Positions 29,423 to 36,724 of a DNA stretch of 64,000 bases are shown here, piece after piece (the first letter of the stretch is position 1; each line of letters opens with the position of its first letter). A program made the translations under genes and the position numbers. This DNA is from a virus. The stretch spans positions 1-64,000 of the IMG/VR virus record IMGVR_UViG_3300042465_008176, one strand, 5' to 3'. Below the pieces are notes generated by a model. That model searched no databases and was not told the DNA's origin. It was given only the letters and a program-made list of their open reading frames with translations.

Positions 29423-29564
29423 AAAGGAAGTATATAGTGCAGTTTATGACTCAGTTCGTAGCTCAGTTCGTAGCTCAGTTTGGAACTTAGTTAGCGGCTC
29501 AGTTCGTAACTCAGTTTGGAACACTGTTGACATTACAATAAAAGAATATGAATACGAATATTAA
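29412..29564 (+). CDS. xxSV tetrapeptide-repeat protein
   Basis: 50 residues: MNIEKEVYSAV, about eight units (RSSV, WNLV, RNSV), tail IKEYEYEY. Overlaps the previous gene by 11 bases and the next by 17. Confidence 0.75.
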   Translation: MNIEKEVYSAVYDSVRSSVRSSVWNLVSGSVRNSVWNTVDITIKEYEYEY

Positions 29565-29760
29565 AAAGGAAATAGATGGCTCAGTTAATAACTCAGTTAA
29601 TAGATCAGTTAGTAGCTCAGTTTTTGATACAGTATATAATTCTGTTCATATATTACCTATCACCACGATTGGTAGCAAGGTCACTCAGCCTGTTGCTGGT
29701 TCAGTTGGCATTTCTGTTGGTATTAATATAAAGAGTGAAATAAAAGAATATGGATATTAA
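29548..29760 (+). CDS. tetrapeptide-repeat protein with non-repeat end
   Basis: 70 residues: MNTNIKKEIDGSV, six SV units, then ITTIGSKVTQPVAGSVGISV without period, tail IKEYGY. A mosaic of repeat and other sequence. Confidence 0.75.
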   Translation: MNTNIKKEIDGSVNNSVNRSVSSSVFDTVYNSVHILPITTIGSKVTQPVAGSVGISVGINIKSEIKEYGY

Positions 29761-29947
29761 ACAAGATTTGCGGCAAGAGCTATGGTCTGCAACATGGGAG
29801 TATGTTTTGGATAATGGTGATAGAATAACAGGTACCCTACCAACAATATCGCTTTATAATAGTGTTCGTAACTCGTTTCAGGATTCTATAGGAGATGCTG
29901 GGCGGTACAATAATTTAGCAGCACACATAGCAGAGTATGGATATTAA
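29750..29947 (+). CDS. family ends with unrelated centre
   Basis: 65 residues: MDIKQDLRQELWSATWEYVL and tail HIAEYGY. The ends and 11-base overlaps fit the family but the centre (NGDRITGTLPTISLYNSVRN) is not repetitive, as if a different domain were placed between standard ends. Confidence 0.65.
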   Translation: MDIKQDLRQELWSATWEYVLDNGDRITGTLPTISLYNSVRNSFQDSIGDAGRYNNLAAHIAEYGY

Positions 29948-30191
29948 AAAGGAAATATATTATTCAGTCGATGACTCAGTTAATCGCTCAGTTGATGTCT
30001 CACTTCGTAAGATAGTTTATGACTCAGTCTATGACTCAGTCTATGACTCAGTTAGTGACTCAGTACATGGCTCAGTTTGGGACTCAGTTAGGAACTCAGT
30101 ACATGACTCAGTTAATGTCTCAGCTTATGTCTCAGTTTATGGCTCAGTTGAGAGCTCTGTTAATATTACACTAAGGGAGTATGAATATTGA
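29937..30191 (+). CDS. xxSV tetrapeptide-repeat protein
   Basis: 84 residues with about 17 units, including three consecutive YDSV units encoded by identical 12-base repeats. Ends LREYEY. Confidence 0.8.
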   Translation: MDIKKEIYYSVDDSVNRSVDVSLRKIVYDSVYDSVYDSVSDSVHGSVWDSVRNSVHDSVNVSAYVSVYGSVESSVNITLREYEY

Positions 30192-30375
30192 AAAGGAAAT
30201 ATATAGTGCAGTTTATGACTCAGTTCGTAGCTCAGTTCGTAGCTCAGTTCGTAACTTAGTTTATAACTCAGTTTATAACTCAGTTTATAACTCAGTTTAT
30301 GACTCAGTTTTTGTCTCAGTTTGGGACTCAGTTGATGACAATTTGCGGAGTGAAATAGAAGAGTATGAATATTGA
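30181..30375 (+). CDS. xxSV tetrapeptide-repeat protein
   Basis: 64 residues, about 11 units with three consecutive YNSV; ends IEEYEY. Confidence 0.8.
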   Translation: MNIEKEIYSAVYDSVRSSVRSSVRNLVYNSVYNSVYNSVYDSVFVSVWDSVDDNLRSEIEEYEY

Positions 30376-30571
30376 AAAGGAAATAGATGACTCAGTTAAT
30401 AACTCAGTCCGTGACTCAGTACATGGCTCAGTTTATGGCTCAGTTTGGGTCTCAGTTTGGGGCTCAGTTCATGACTCAGTTAGGAACTCAGTTAGGAACT
30501 CAGCTGGTATCTCAGTTAGTGACTCAGTTAGGAACTCTGTTAATATTACACTAAGGGAGTATGAATATTGA
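30365..30571 (+). CDS. xxSV tetrapeptide-repeat protein
   Basis: 68 residues, about 13 units (NNSV, RDSV, HGSV, WGSV, RNSV); ends LREYEY with the same 3' sequence as the gene at 29937. Confidence 0.8.
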   Translation: MNIEKEIDDSVNNSVRDSVHGSVYGSVWVSVWGSVHDSVRNSVRNSAGISVSDSVRNSVNITLREYEY

Positions 30572-30707
30572 AAAGGAAATATATAGTGCAGTTTATGACT
30601 CAGTTAATATCTCAGTTATTAACTCAGTTTGGAACTCAGTTTGGGGCTCAGTTCGTAACTCAGTTAGGAACACTGTTGACATTGCAATACAAGAATATGA
30701 ATATTGA
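30561..30707 (+). CDS. xxSV tetrapeptide-repeat protein
   Basis: 48 residues, eight units; first 45 bases match the start of the gene at 30181, and the end (RNTVDIAIQEYEY) matches that of 29412. ATG 30561 overlaps the upstream stop. Confidence 0.75.
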   Translation: MNIEKEIYSAVYDSVNISVINSVWNSVWGSVRNSVRNTVDIAIQEYEY

Positions 30708-30918
30708 AAAGGAAGTATATAGCTCAGTTTGTAACTCAGTTAGCGGCTCAGTTTGGGACTCAGTTAATAACTCAGTCCGTGACTCAGTACATGGCTCAGT
30801 TTATGTCTCAGTTTGGGGCTCAGTTTATGACTCAGTTAGAGACTCAGTTTATGGCTCAGTTTATGACTCAGTTAGCATTGCGATAAAGGATTATGAATAT
30901 GACAAAGCAATCAATTGA
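30697..30918 (+). CDS. xxSV tetrapeptide-repeat protein
   Basis: 73 residues from ATG 30697, about 13 units, tail IKDYEYDKAIN extended past the usual stop position. Last repeat gene of the cluster. Confidence 0.8.
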   Translation: MNIEKEVYSSVCNSVSGSVWDSVNNSVRDSVHGSVYVSVWGSVYDSVRDSVYGSVYDSVSIAIKDYEYDKAIN

Positions 30919-31150
30919 AGTTTGTGTTTGGAACACGGTGTGGCGTGATGTTGATTTTTTGCGTGTTGCTTTAAAAAAGAATGTTGCAGATCACGTCGAT
31001 GATGACCCTTTGCATAAAGCATTGAGTAATGTTCCACGCAATATTATAAACACAATTGGTGGTAATGTTCCATTCGTCGGCGGTTTTGAATTAAAGTCAA
31101 TTCTCAACAATACGCTCTTAGAGCACCAATATATAAACTATGAAATTTGA
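30893..31150 (+). CDS. hypothetical protein at end of repeat cluster
   Basis: 85 residues starting in the same TTATGAATATGA-type junction. VCVWNTVWRDVDF at the start retains a trace of the W..V pattern, the rest is unrelated. Not recognised; possibly a remote member. Confidence 0.6.
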   Translation: MNMTKQSIEVCVWNTVWRDVDFLRVALKKNVADHVDDDPLHKALSNVPRNIINTIGGNVPFVGGFELKSILNNTLLEHQYINYEI

Positions 31151-31247
31151 TTTTACAGTCTCTGAAGGTTGGATGTGGGTCATGTGCGCCATTCTGCTAA
31201 TCAAGCTGGTTGACGTAATTTGGCGATCAATAAATGGTGACTATTAA
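31140..31247 (+). CDS. 35-residue membrane protein
   Basis: MKFDFTVSEGWMWVMCAILL then LIKLVDVIW, one membrane helix. Overlaps the previous gene by 11 bases. Not recognised. Confidence 0.45.
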   Translation: MKFDFTVSEGWMWVMCAILLIKLVDVIWRSINGDY

Positions 31248-31304
31248 GCTGTGCTTTTGTATAAATATGTTTGAGAAATCATTCTCAAATAACCACAAAA
31301 ACAT

Positions 31305-31502
31305 ATGATTGAACAACTCGTAACTCTAATCCAAAATTACCCATGGTTTGCTGTAGTGACTGCTGCGGTATCATTAGCTAGTGCAATTGCAAGCATTACA
31401 CCAACACCAGCCCCTGGGACTAAACTTGCAAAGGTTTATGCTGTAATTGATTTTATTGCTCTTAATATCGGCAAGGCAAAAGATACAGGTGTAAAAAAGT
31501 AA
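31305..31502 (+). CDS. holin-like small membrane protein
   Basis: 65 residues. One strong hydrophobic segment (PWFAVVTAAVSLASAIASIT) followed by PTPAPGTKLAKVYAVIDFIA and a polar tail, a layout conserved in phage proteins found next to lysis genes. Next to spanin candidates. Holin activity is inferred from context. Confidence 0.6.
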   Translation: MIEQLVTLIQNYPWFAVVTAAVSLASAIASITPTPAPGTKLAKVYAVIDFIALNIGKAKDTGVKK

Positions 31503-31503
31503 G

Positions 31504-31737
31504 ATGAACGTCTTTACTGCACTATTGCTTGCCATAACAGCGCTTGCAAATCAATATGCTGAATACCTTAAAAATAAACGTGAAAACGAAATTGATGAAC
31601 TTGAAGATGAAATTGATCGTTTGGCCGCTGATGGTTCTCCTGCCAGTAAGTTGCGCTTGGAGAGATTATCAAAAAGAATCAAACGAAAGACTCAACTCCT
31701 CACAGCTATATACACCCGAGACGATAACACTAAGTGA
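31504..31737 (+). CDS. putative i-spanin (Rz-like)
   Basis: 77 residues. N-terminal membrane segment (MNVFTALLLAITALANQYAE) and a charged coiled coil (NEIDELEDEIDRLAAD), the type II membrane layout of inner-membrane spanins. A lipoprotein frame begins inside it, which is the classical nested Rz/Rz1 arrangement. Spanins fuse inner and outer membrane at lysis. Confidence 0.65.
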   Translation: MNVFTALLLAITALANQYAEYLKNKRENEIDELEDEIDRLAADGSPASKLRLERLSKRIKRKTQLLTAIYTRDDNTK

Positions 31738-31843
31738 CGGTGTAACATATCAGTTTAAAGAGGGAATACTCACTGGTCGTGGTGAAAAGTATCACAGCGA
31801 CTATAGCTATCGGAGAGCAATCATTATTGGAAACGGCAATTAA
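31595..31843 (+). CDS. putative o-spanin lipoprotein (Rz1-like), nested
   Basis: 82 residues from ATG 31595 (or 78 from 31607), in a different frame inside and beyond the 31504 gene. MKLIVWPLMVLLPVSC is a lipoprotein signal with lipidated Cys; the mature part is short, with TLSDGVTYQFKEGILTGRGE and DYSYRRAII. Implies a host with an outer membrane. Confidence 0.6.
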   Translation: MNLKMKLIVWPLMVLLPVSCAWRDYQKESNERLNSSQLYTPETITLSDGVTYQFKEGILTGRGEKYHSDYSYRRAIIIGNGN

Positions 31844-31877
31844 CAATAGTGCACTGGAAAACAACAAATTTAACGAG

Positions 31878-31909
31878 AGCCAAGGTATATTACATACCTT
31901 GGCTTTTTT
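31878..31909 (+). terminator. Rho-independent terminator
   Basis: AGCCAAGGTAT (31878) pairs perfectly with ATACCTTGGCT (31894), loop ATTAC, then TTTTT. Ends the lysis genes. Confidence 0.9.
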
Positions 31910-31919
31910 CTTTATGTAT

Positions 31920-32669
31920 ATGAAAGCAAAAACTACAACCACACGCAAACCAAGGAAGCCAGCAGTCAATCAACACGATGAAAGCATTGAAAAATCATTG
32001 GCTGAAAACTTTAATTATAACATACGCATTAAAAAGCCATTTCATTTTAATGAAAAGCATCGCGCATTTTATGAATGTTGTAAAGATGAGAGCTCAAATA
32101 TCGTATTTGTTGACGGCAGCGCCGGCACAGCAAAGAGTTACATTGCAGTATTAGCAGCGCTCGAAACATTTAAAGAAAAGCGCACAAAACAAATCATTTA
32201 TATACGCAGTGTGGTGGAAAGCGCCAGCCGCAGTATTGGGTTACTCCCAGGTGAAATTGATGACAAGTTTGGGCCTTATGCAATGCCACTCATTGAAAAG
32301 GTTCGAGAGATAACAGATGAATCTACTGCGCAATACCTCAAAGCAAATGGTGTGCTGCAAGCTATACCAGTAAACTTTGCACGCGGCTTAACATTCAACG
32401 ATTCCTTTGTAATTATTGATGAAATTCAAAACATGACCAAATCTGAAATTGTTACAATCCTAACACGATTTGGTAAGAATACTCGTTATGTTATATGCGG
32501 TGACCTAAAGCAAACTGACATTGGTAAACTATCAGGTTATGCTGAAGTATATAACAAATTTGATACCGCTGAGTGCCGTGAAAATGGTATACACACGTTT
32601 AAGTTTAGCTATTCCGAAATTGTACGTTCGAAAATACTTAAATTCATTGTGAATATTCTCGAGGCATAA
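31920..32669 (+). CDS. phoH: PhoH-like ATPase
   Basis: 249 residues from ATG 31920. Walker A GSAGTAKS and Walker B FVIIDEIQN with the PhoH pattern between; common in marine and T4-like phages. A NTP-binding RNA helicase-like protein of uncertain role, often part of phosphate-stress regulons in hosts. ATG 31914 is the only close alternative start. The gene starts immediately after the terminator, so its promoter must overlap the hairpin or it relies on read-through. Confidence 0.9.
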   Translation: MKAKTTTTRKPRKPAVNQHDESIEKSLAENFNYNIRIKKPFHFNEKHRAFYECCKDESSNIVFVDGSAGTAKSYIAVLAALETFKEKRTKQIIYIRSVVESASRSIGLLPGEIDDKFGPYAMPLIEKVREITDESTAQYLKANGVLQAIPVNFARGLTFNDSFVIIDEIQNMTKSEIVTILTRFGKNTRYVICGDLKQTDIGKLSGYAEVYNKFDTAECRENGIHTFKFSYSEIVRSKILKFIVNILEA

Positions 32670-32693
32670 GCGCTAACTATAGCACCACTTTTA

Positions 32694-32728
32694 AGAGAGC
32701 AGGGAGTCATCTTTGCTCTCTTTTTTTC
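32694..32728 (+). terminator. Rho-independent terminator
   Basis: AGAGAGCA (32694) pairs with TGCTCTCT (32714), 12-base loop, run of seven T. Confidence 0.85.
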
Positions 32729-32739
32729 TAAAAAAGTTA

Positions 32740-32767
32740 TTTACATTTTCGATTTTTTTGATATAAT
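32740..32767 (+). promoter_or_regulatory. sigma70-type promoter
   Basis: TTTACA at 32740, 16-base spacer, TATAAT at 32762. The ATG of the next gene follows at 32775, so the transcript is nearly leaderless. Confidence 0.8.
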
Positions 32768-32774
32768 AATCTAT

Positions 32775-33149
32775 ATGGAAAGTACAATACAAACCGATAC
32801 ATTAATGGGTAGACTATCAGCAATGGTATCTGCAAAAAAGAAAAAAGAATATGGCGAAAATCTGTTACAGGAACAGATGTTTTCTAGAGTTGTTTCATTG
32901 GTTGAAGATAAAAGTTTCCTTGAAGAAACCGTTTGCGATTCCACCGAAGGTGGTCACAATGTACATGATGCAGTATCTGATGTCTATACATATATTAAAT
33001 TTGACCGTCCAAAGTTGCTTGACAAGATTATCATATCCGATCTTGAAGATAGCCTTGATGAATACACATCGTATTCAGTTGAATTACATGAACAAGACGG
33101 TTTTCACCTTAAACAACTAATTGATATTCGTAACATTATTTTCGCATGA
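32775..33149 (+). CDS. hypothetical protein
   Basis: 124 residues, acidic and helical. Residues 1-22 (MESTIQTDTLMGRLSAMVSA) form a separate helix. Four-base overlap with the TS-family gene. Not recognised. Confidence 0.65.
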   Translation: MESTIQTDTLMGRLSAMVSAKKKKEYGENLLQEQMFSRVVSLVEDKSFLEETVCDSTEGGHNVHDAVSDVYTYIKFDRPKLLDKIIISDLEDSLDEYTSYSVELHEQDGFHLKQLIDIRNIIFA

Positions 33150-33808
33150 ATGTAGCAAACCTTAGAGATTATTTTATACAAGCATATAAAGACCGTGACT
33201 TTGTGCTTGATAAGAATGGCGGTAGCACAATTGAACTTGTTGGTGCTAGCTTTATGGCTGATGAACCCGCAATCTTTGGCGAACCTAATGATGACTATAT
33301 CCAACGTGAATTGGAATGGTACCTATCACAAAGCTTGAGAGTAGCAGACATCCCAGGTGTCACTCCAAAGATTTGGGAAAGCGTAGCATCGCGTGAAGGA
33401 CTTATTAATAGTAACTATGGTTACCTTGTCTATAGTGCAGAAAACAAAAGTCAATATGATTCAGCACTTGCAGAGCTAAGAAATAATCCGTTTTCACGTC
33501 GTGCAATTATGATTTACACACGCCCTAGTATACAAACAGAATATTGCGCCGACGGCATGAGTGACTTTATTTGTACTAATGCAGTACAATACTTGCAGCG
33601 TAATGGCGCGCTCCATGCTGTTGTGCAGATGCGGAGCAATGATGTGGTCTTCGGATATCGCAATGACTATGCATGGCAGCTGTATGTCTTGCAGCAACTG
33701 GCAGCTGACCTAGGTGTCCCAGCTGGGAATATCACATGGCAAGTGGGCAGCTTGCACGTATATGAGCGGCATTACAGCATGATTGAAAAATATATCGCAC
33801 ATGCATAA
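33146..33808 (+). CDS. thymidylate-synthase-family dCMP-modifying enzyme
   Basis: 220 residues. YLxxNGALHAVVQMRSNDVVFG matches the active-site region of the TS superfamily; the nucleophile is in FICTNAVQYL. The residue that in thymidylate synthases is the dUMP-specifying Asn (PFN) is Asp here (YRNDY), as in T4 gp42 dCMP hydroxymethylase. So dCMP hydroxymethylation or methylation is more likely than dTMP synthesis. Neighbouring Nmad1, glycosyltransferase and methyltransferase genes support base modification. Confidence 0.8.
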   Translation: MNVANLRDYFIQAYKDRDFVLDKNGGSTIELVGASFMADEPAIFGEPNDDYIQRELEWYLSQSLRVADIPGVTPKIWESVASREGLINSNYGYLVYSAENKSQYDSALAELRNNPFSRRAIMIYTRPSIQTEYCADGMSDFICTNAVQYLQRNGALHAVVQMRSNDVVFGYRNDYAWQLYVLQQLAADLGVPAGNITWQVGSLHVYERHYSMIEKYIAHA

Positions 33809-33816
33809 CTTTTCCA

Positions 33817-33843
33817 TTTACAATTCATCACAAACCGTATAAT
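33817..33843 (+). promoter_or_regulatory. sigma70-type promoter
   Basis: TTTACA at 33817, 15-base spacer, TATAAT at 33838; ATG 33852 follows 8 bases later. Confidence 0.75.
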
Positions 33844-33851
33844 ATAACAAC

Positions 33852-34184
33852 ATGAAGAAACAATCAATTATAGTTCTTGAAGAGTGCGCTGAATTGCAGC
33901 TTAAGAAAAGTAATGACTATCAAAACCCACATAGCCGCATTCGTCAGGCTGACTATTATCCTCGCGGTGCCGCAAGTATCCTTGATATTATTCAAGCGAA
34001 AGTCTTGCGTATGTATAGCGTAATTGAAGCAATGGAAAGCGATCCTGATTATGTACCCAACTTTGAGAGCATTGAAGATAGCGGTAAAGACTTGATTAAT
34101 TATTCAAGCTTTCTCGTAGCATGGTGCCGTGGCGGTATTGATGGACAAGACACTAATCGTGACTTCTTAAACAGAAGCAAATAA
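33852..34184 (+). CDS. Nmad1 (DUF1599) nucleotide-modification protein
   Basis: 110 residues. ECAELQLKKSNDYQNPHSRI and the long helix ILDIIQAKVLRMYSVIEAME then DLINYSSFLVAW match DUF1599, the nucleotide modification associated domain 1, related to phage enzymes acting on modified deoxynucleotides. It sits directly after the dCMP enzyme. Confidence 0.8.
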   Translation: MKKQSIIVLEECAELQLKKSNDYQNPHSRIRQADYYPRGAASILDIIQAKVLRMYSVIEAMESDPDYVPNFESIEDSGKDLINYSSFLVAWCRGGIDGQDTNRDFLNRSK

Positions 34185-34205
34185 TAATGCTATAGATACA
34201 CTCAT

Positions 34206-35249
34206 ATGAGTTCGCATACTACTACACTTGTTGTGGATTATGATGATACGATTGCAATAACATTCAATCGTGACTGGGAGCATGCTAAACCCAACACATC
34301 ATTAATCTCTAAACTAAATGAATTATATCATTGCGGTTGGACAATTCATATTGTCACTGCACGTGGGCAGCTATCTTGCAATGGAGATTGCGATGCAGCC
34401 GATCTTAAGTATCGGAATCAAATTGAGAGTTGGTTGGTTGCGCACGATGTTTGTTATCATACGCTTTCGTTTCAAAAGAAACTTGCGGCATATTACATTG
34501 ATGATAAGGGTATTACACCAGAACAATTTGTAGAAAAGTTTGATCGTATTGACTTGAATGCAGGCTGGAGCGGAGCAAGCGTCTATTATGATCGTGTAAC
34601 AGATTGCGTCTATAAGACTGCAGGCAACAGTCATAGTGCAATAGGATGGTATGAACATGCAAAAGACTTAGGATATAATACGCCATACATTCACAACATT
34701 ATTGGTGATACTATTCGCATGGATATGTTGCCAGAATATAATGGAAGTGTCTATAGTGTTGTAAATGTTATACGCTCATTTTCTAACCATCCTGCACTAC
34801 AAGGAGACTCTGATCCTGCACGTTATGTAGAGCGTTGCACTGCACGTGCTATGAAATATTTGCAACCGCTACAAGTTGAAAAGATTAAGAACATATTGCA
34901 GCATGCAATGAAAAGCACGCCATACACATTTGGCCATGGAGATTGCTCTGTCAGTAATATCATGGGCAAAAATTCGTGTGAGAGCGATGTTCCTGCATTT
35001 ATTGATCCTATTAATGACTCAACGCTATACAGCAGTTGGGTACTCGACATATCTAAATATTATGCAAGCATAGGTATGTTTGGATATGAGCGTGTCTCAA
35101 CATCTGAAGTTGTAGCTCATTCGGGATTGGACGCTGCTCTAATACGCGCACACGCTCTTGGTCAATATTGTCGTGCATTACCATATGCGCCTGAATCTTC
35201 TCGTACAAATATACTTAACCTTATAACAGCAGAATTAAATGTTCTTTGA
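34206..35249 (+). CDS. HAD phosphatase-phosphotransferase fusion
   Basis: 347 residues, two domains. N-terminal HAD domain: LVVDYDDTIAI (motif I), IVTARG (II) and YYIDDKG (IV), residues 1-115. C-terminal APH/choline-kinase-like domain, residues 120-347, with HGDCSVSNIMG (catalytic loop HGDxxxxN) and AFIDPIN (metal-binding Asp). Such fusions occur in capsular polysaccharide clusters; here it opens a sugar-nucleotide gene group. Overlaps the next gene by 11 bases. Confidence 0.8.
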   Translation: MSSHTTTLVVDYDDTIAITFNRDWEHAKPNTSLISKLNELYHCGWTIHIVTARGQLSCNGDCDAADLKYRNQIESWLVAHDVCYHTLSFQKKLAAYYIDDKGITPEQFVEKFDRIDLNAGWSGASVYYDRVTDCVYKTAGNSHSAIGWYEHAKDLGYNTPYIHNIIGDTIRMDMLPEYNGSVYSVVNVIRSFSNHPALQGDSDPARYVERCTARAMKYLQPLQVEKIKNILQHAMKSTPYTFGHGDCSVSNIMGKNSCESDVPAFIDPINDSTLYSSWVLDISKYYASIGMFGYERVSTSEVVAHSGLDAALIRAHALGQYCRALPYAPESSRTNILNLITAELNVL

Positions 35250-35697
35250 TAGAAAATCAGTTGCCGAACGTATTGGCAAGGAGCCACATGAAGTAAAGAT
35301 TGGATTCACTTGCTCAACATTTGACTTGTTTCATGCAGGTCATAATGTTATGCTTATGGAGTCAAAACAGTTATGCGACTATCTTATTGTTGGATTACTA
35401 GTTGATCCAACGAGTGATCGTCCAGATACAAAAAATAAACCAATACAAAGCGCCTTTGAGCGATACACACAGCTTGCTAGCTGTAAGTATGTTGACGAAA
35501 TCATTCCATTTGAAACTGAAAAAGATCTTGTGGATATGATTATGACAATCAATCCTGACATACGTATTGTTGGTGAAGAATATAAAGGCACGGATCATAC
35601 TGGCGTTGGGCTGTGTCCAATACATTATAACAAACGACGCCATTCATTTAGCACAACAGAACTAAGAACACGTGTAAGCAACACAAGCAATATATAA
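35239..35697 (+). CDS. cytidylyltransferase-like protein
   Basis: 152 residues. TFDLFHAGHNVMLM carries the HxGH motif of the TagD/RfaE nucleotidyltransferase family and FSTTELRTRV the final ISTTxLR-like signature. It would activate a sugar phosphate or polyol phosphate with CTP or ATP. Its place between the HAD/kinase fusion and the epimerase supports a nucleotide-sugar pathway. Confidence 0.85.
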   Translation: MFFDRKSVAERIGKEPHEVKIGFTCSTFDLFHAGHNVMLMESKQLCDYLIVGLLVDPTSDRPDTKNKPIQSAFERYTQLASCKYVDEIIPFETEKDLVDMIMTINPDIRIVGEEYKGTDHTGVGLCPIHYNKRRHSFSTTELRTRVSNTSNI

Positions 35698-35703
35698 CTC
35701 AAT

Positions 35704-36723
35704 ATGAAAGTACTAATTACAGGAGGTGCCGGTTTTGTCGGTACAAATTTAATCCCAAGCTTATTGGATGAAGGGCATGATGTATATGTTTATGATAACC
35801 TTGCACAAGGATCATACATTCCAGCCGTTCATGATCGTGTGAATTTTTGCAAAGGAGATATCACATCACGTGAAACACTTTTTGACTATGTGGGCCGCGT
35901 CAAGCCAGCTGTTACATTCCACTTTGCAGGACTTGTTAGCATTTATGACTGTCATCGTGACTCCGCAAGCGCGCTGTTAAATAATGTCTATGGTTCATTG
36001 AATGTATTTGATGCACTCCTAGAGCATGGCTGCCCAAGAATTATCTTTTCAGAAACAAGTGCAGTATATGAAAATTGTGCATTACCACAGCACGGATTTT
36101 GTGAAGATCAAAGCGATCCCACAACATTCTATAGTACATCCAAATCATGTGTTGCTCTTATGGCAGAGAGTTATGCGCGCACCAAAGGATTAGAATATAC
36201 AGCATTGCGTTACTTTAATGTAGCAGGTCCTATTCAAGACTATCGTCGCACAGTGCCGCCACTCTTTGCAGGATTTGCAATACGACTTATGGCAGGCAAT
36301 CACCCAATCATATTTGGAGATGGCGCACGTCGTCGTGACTTTATTCACGTGAATGATATTAATAGTTTCCATTTACTTGCAATGAAAGACTCTCGTACCA
36401 TTGGAGAAACATATAATCTTGGGCGTGGCGAAAGTTATAGCCTACTTGAAATTGGTTCTATTGTAGGCGATGTATTGCGCAAGCGTGGTTATGATATACC
36501 ACAAGAAATCACCTATACATATATGCCAGAGATTAACGGAGAAGCATTTGATATTTATGCTGATATCACTAAAGCGAAGGGGTTGGGCTGGGAGCCAACA
36601 CACAGCATTGCTGTTGCACTGGATGATACCGTATGTTACCTTGAAGCTGAAATAGCGCGCGGCGCAATTGTGCCGTCTACATATATGAGCAACATAAACA
36701 TTGAAAACGTAAAGATTGGATAA
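35704..36723 (+). CDS. NAD-dependent sugar epimerase/dehydratase
   Basis: 339 residues. GGAGFVGTNL is the NAD turn; SETSAVYE and YSTSK give the catalytic Ser and YxxxK; RYFNVAGP and GDGARRRDFIHVND are typical of UDP-glucose 4-epimerase-like enzymes. The exact substrate is unknown. Confidence 0.88.
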   Translation: MKVLITGGAGFVGTNLIPSLLDEGHDVYVYDNLAQGSYIPAVHDRVNFCKGDITSRETLFDYVGRVKPAVTFHFAGLVSIYDCHRDSASALLNNVYGSLNVFDALLEHGCPRIIFSETSAVYENCALPQHGFCEDQSDPTTFYSTSKSCVALMAESYARTKGLEYTALRYFNVAGPIQDYRRTVPPLFAGFAIRLMAGNHPIIFGDGARRRDFIHVNDINSFHLLAMKDSRTIGETYNLGRGESYSLLEIGSIVGDVLRKRGYDIPQEITYTYMPEINGEAFDIYADITKAKGLGWEPTHSIAVALDDTVCYLEAEIARGAIVPSTYMSNINIENVKIG

Positions 36724-36724
36724 T

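Noticed and set aside
29228-30918. CRISPR array or simple satellite
   Set aside because: The 12-base units run without spacers, keep long open frames with fixed starts and stops, and vary by codon choice, so they are coding repeats.
33146-33808. Plain thymidylate synthase
   Set aside because: The dUMP-specific Asn is replaced by Asp and the neighbours point to cytosine modification, so a dCMP enzyme is preferred.
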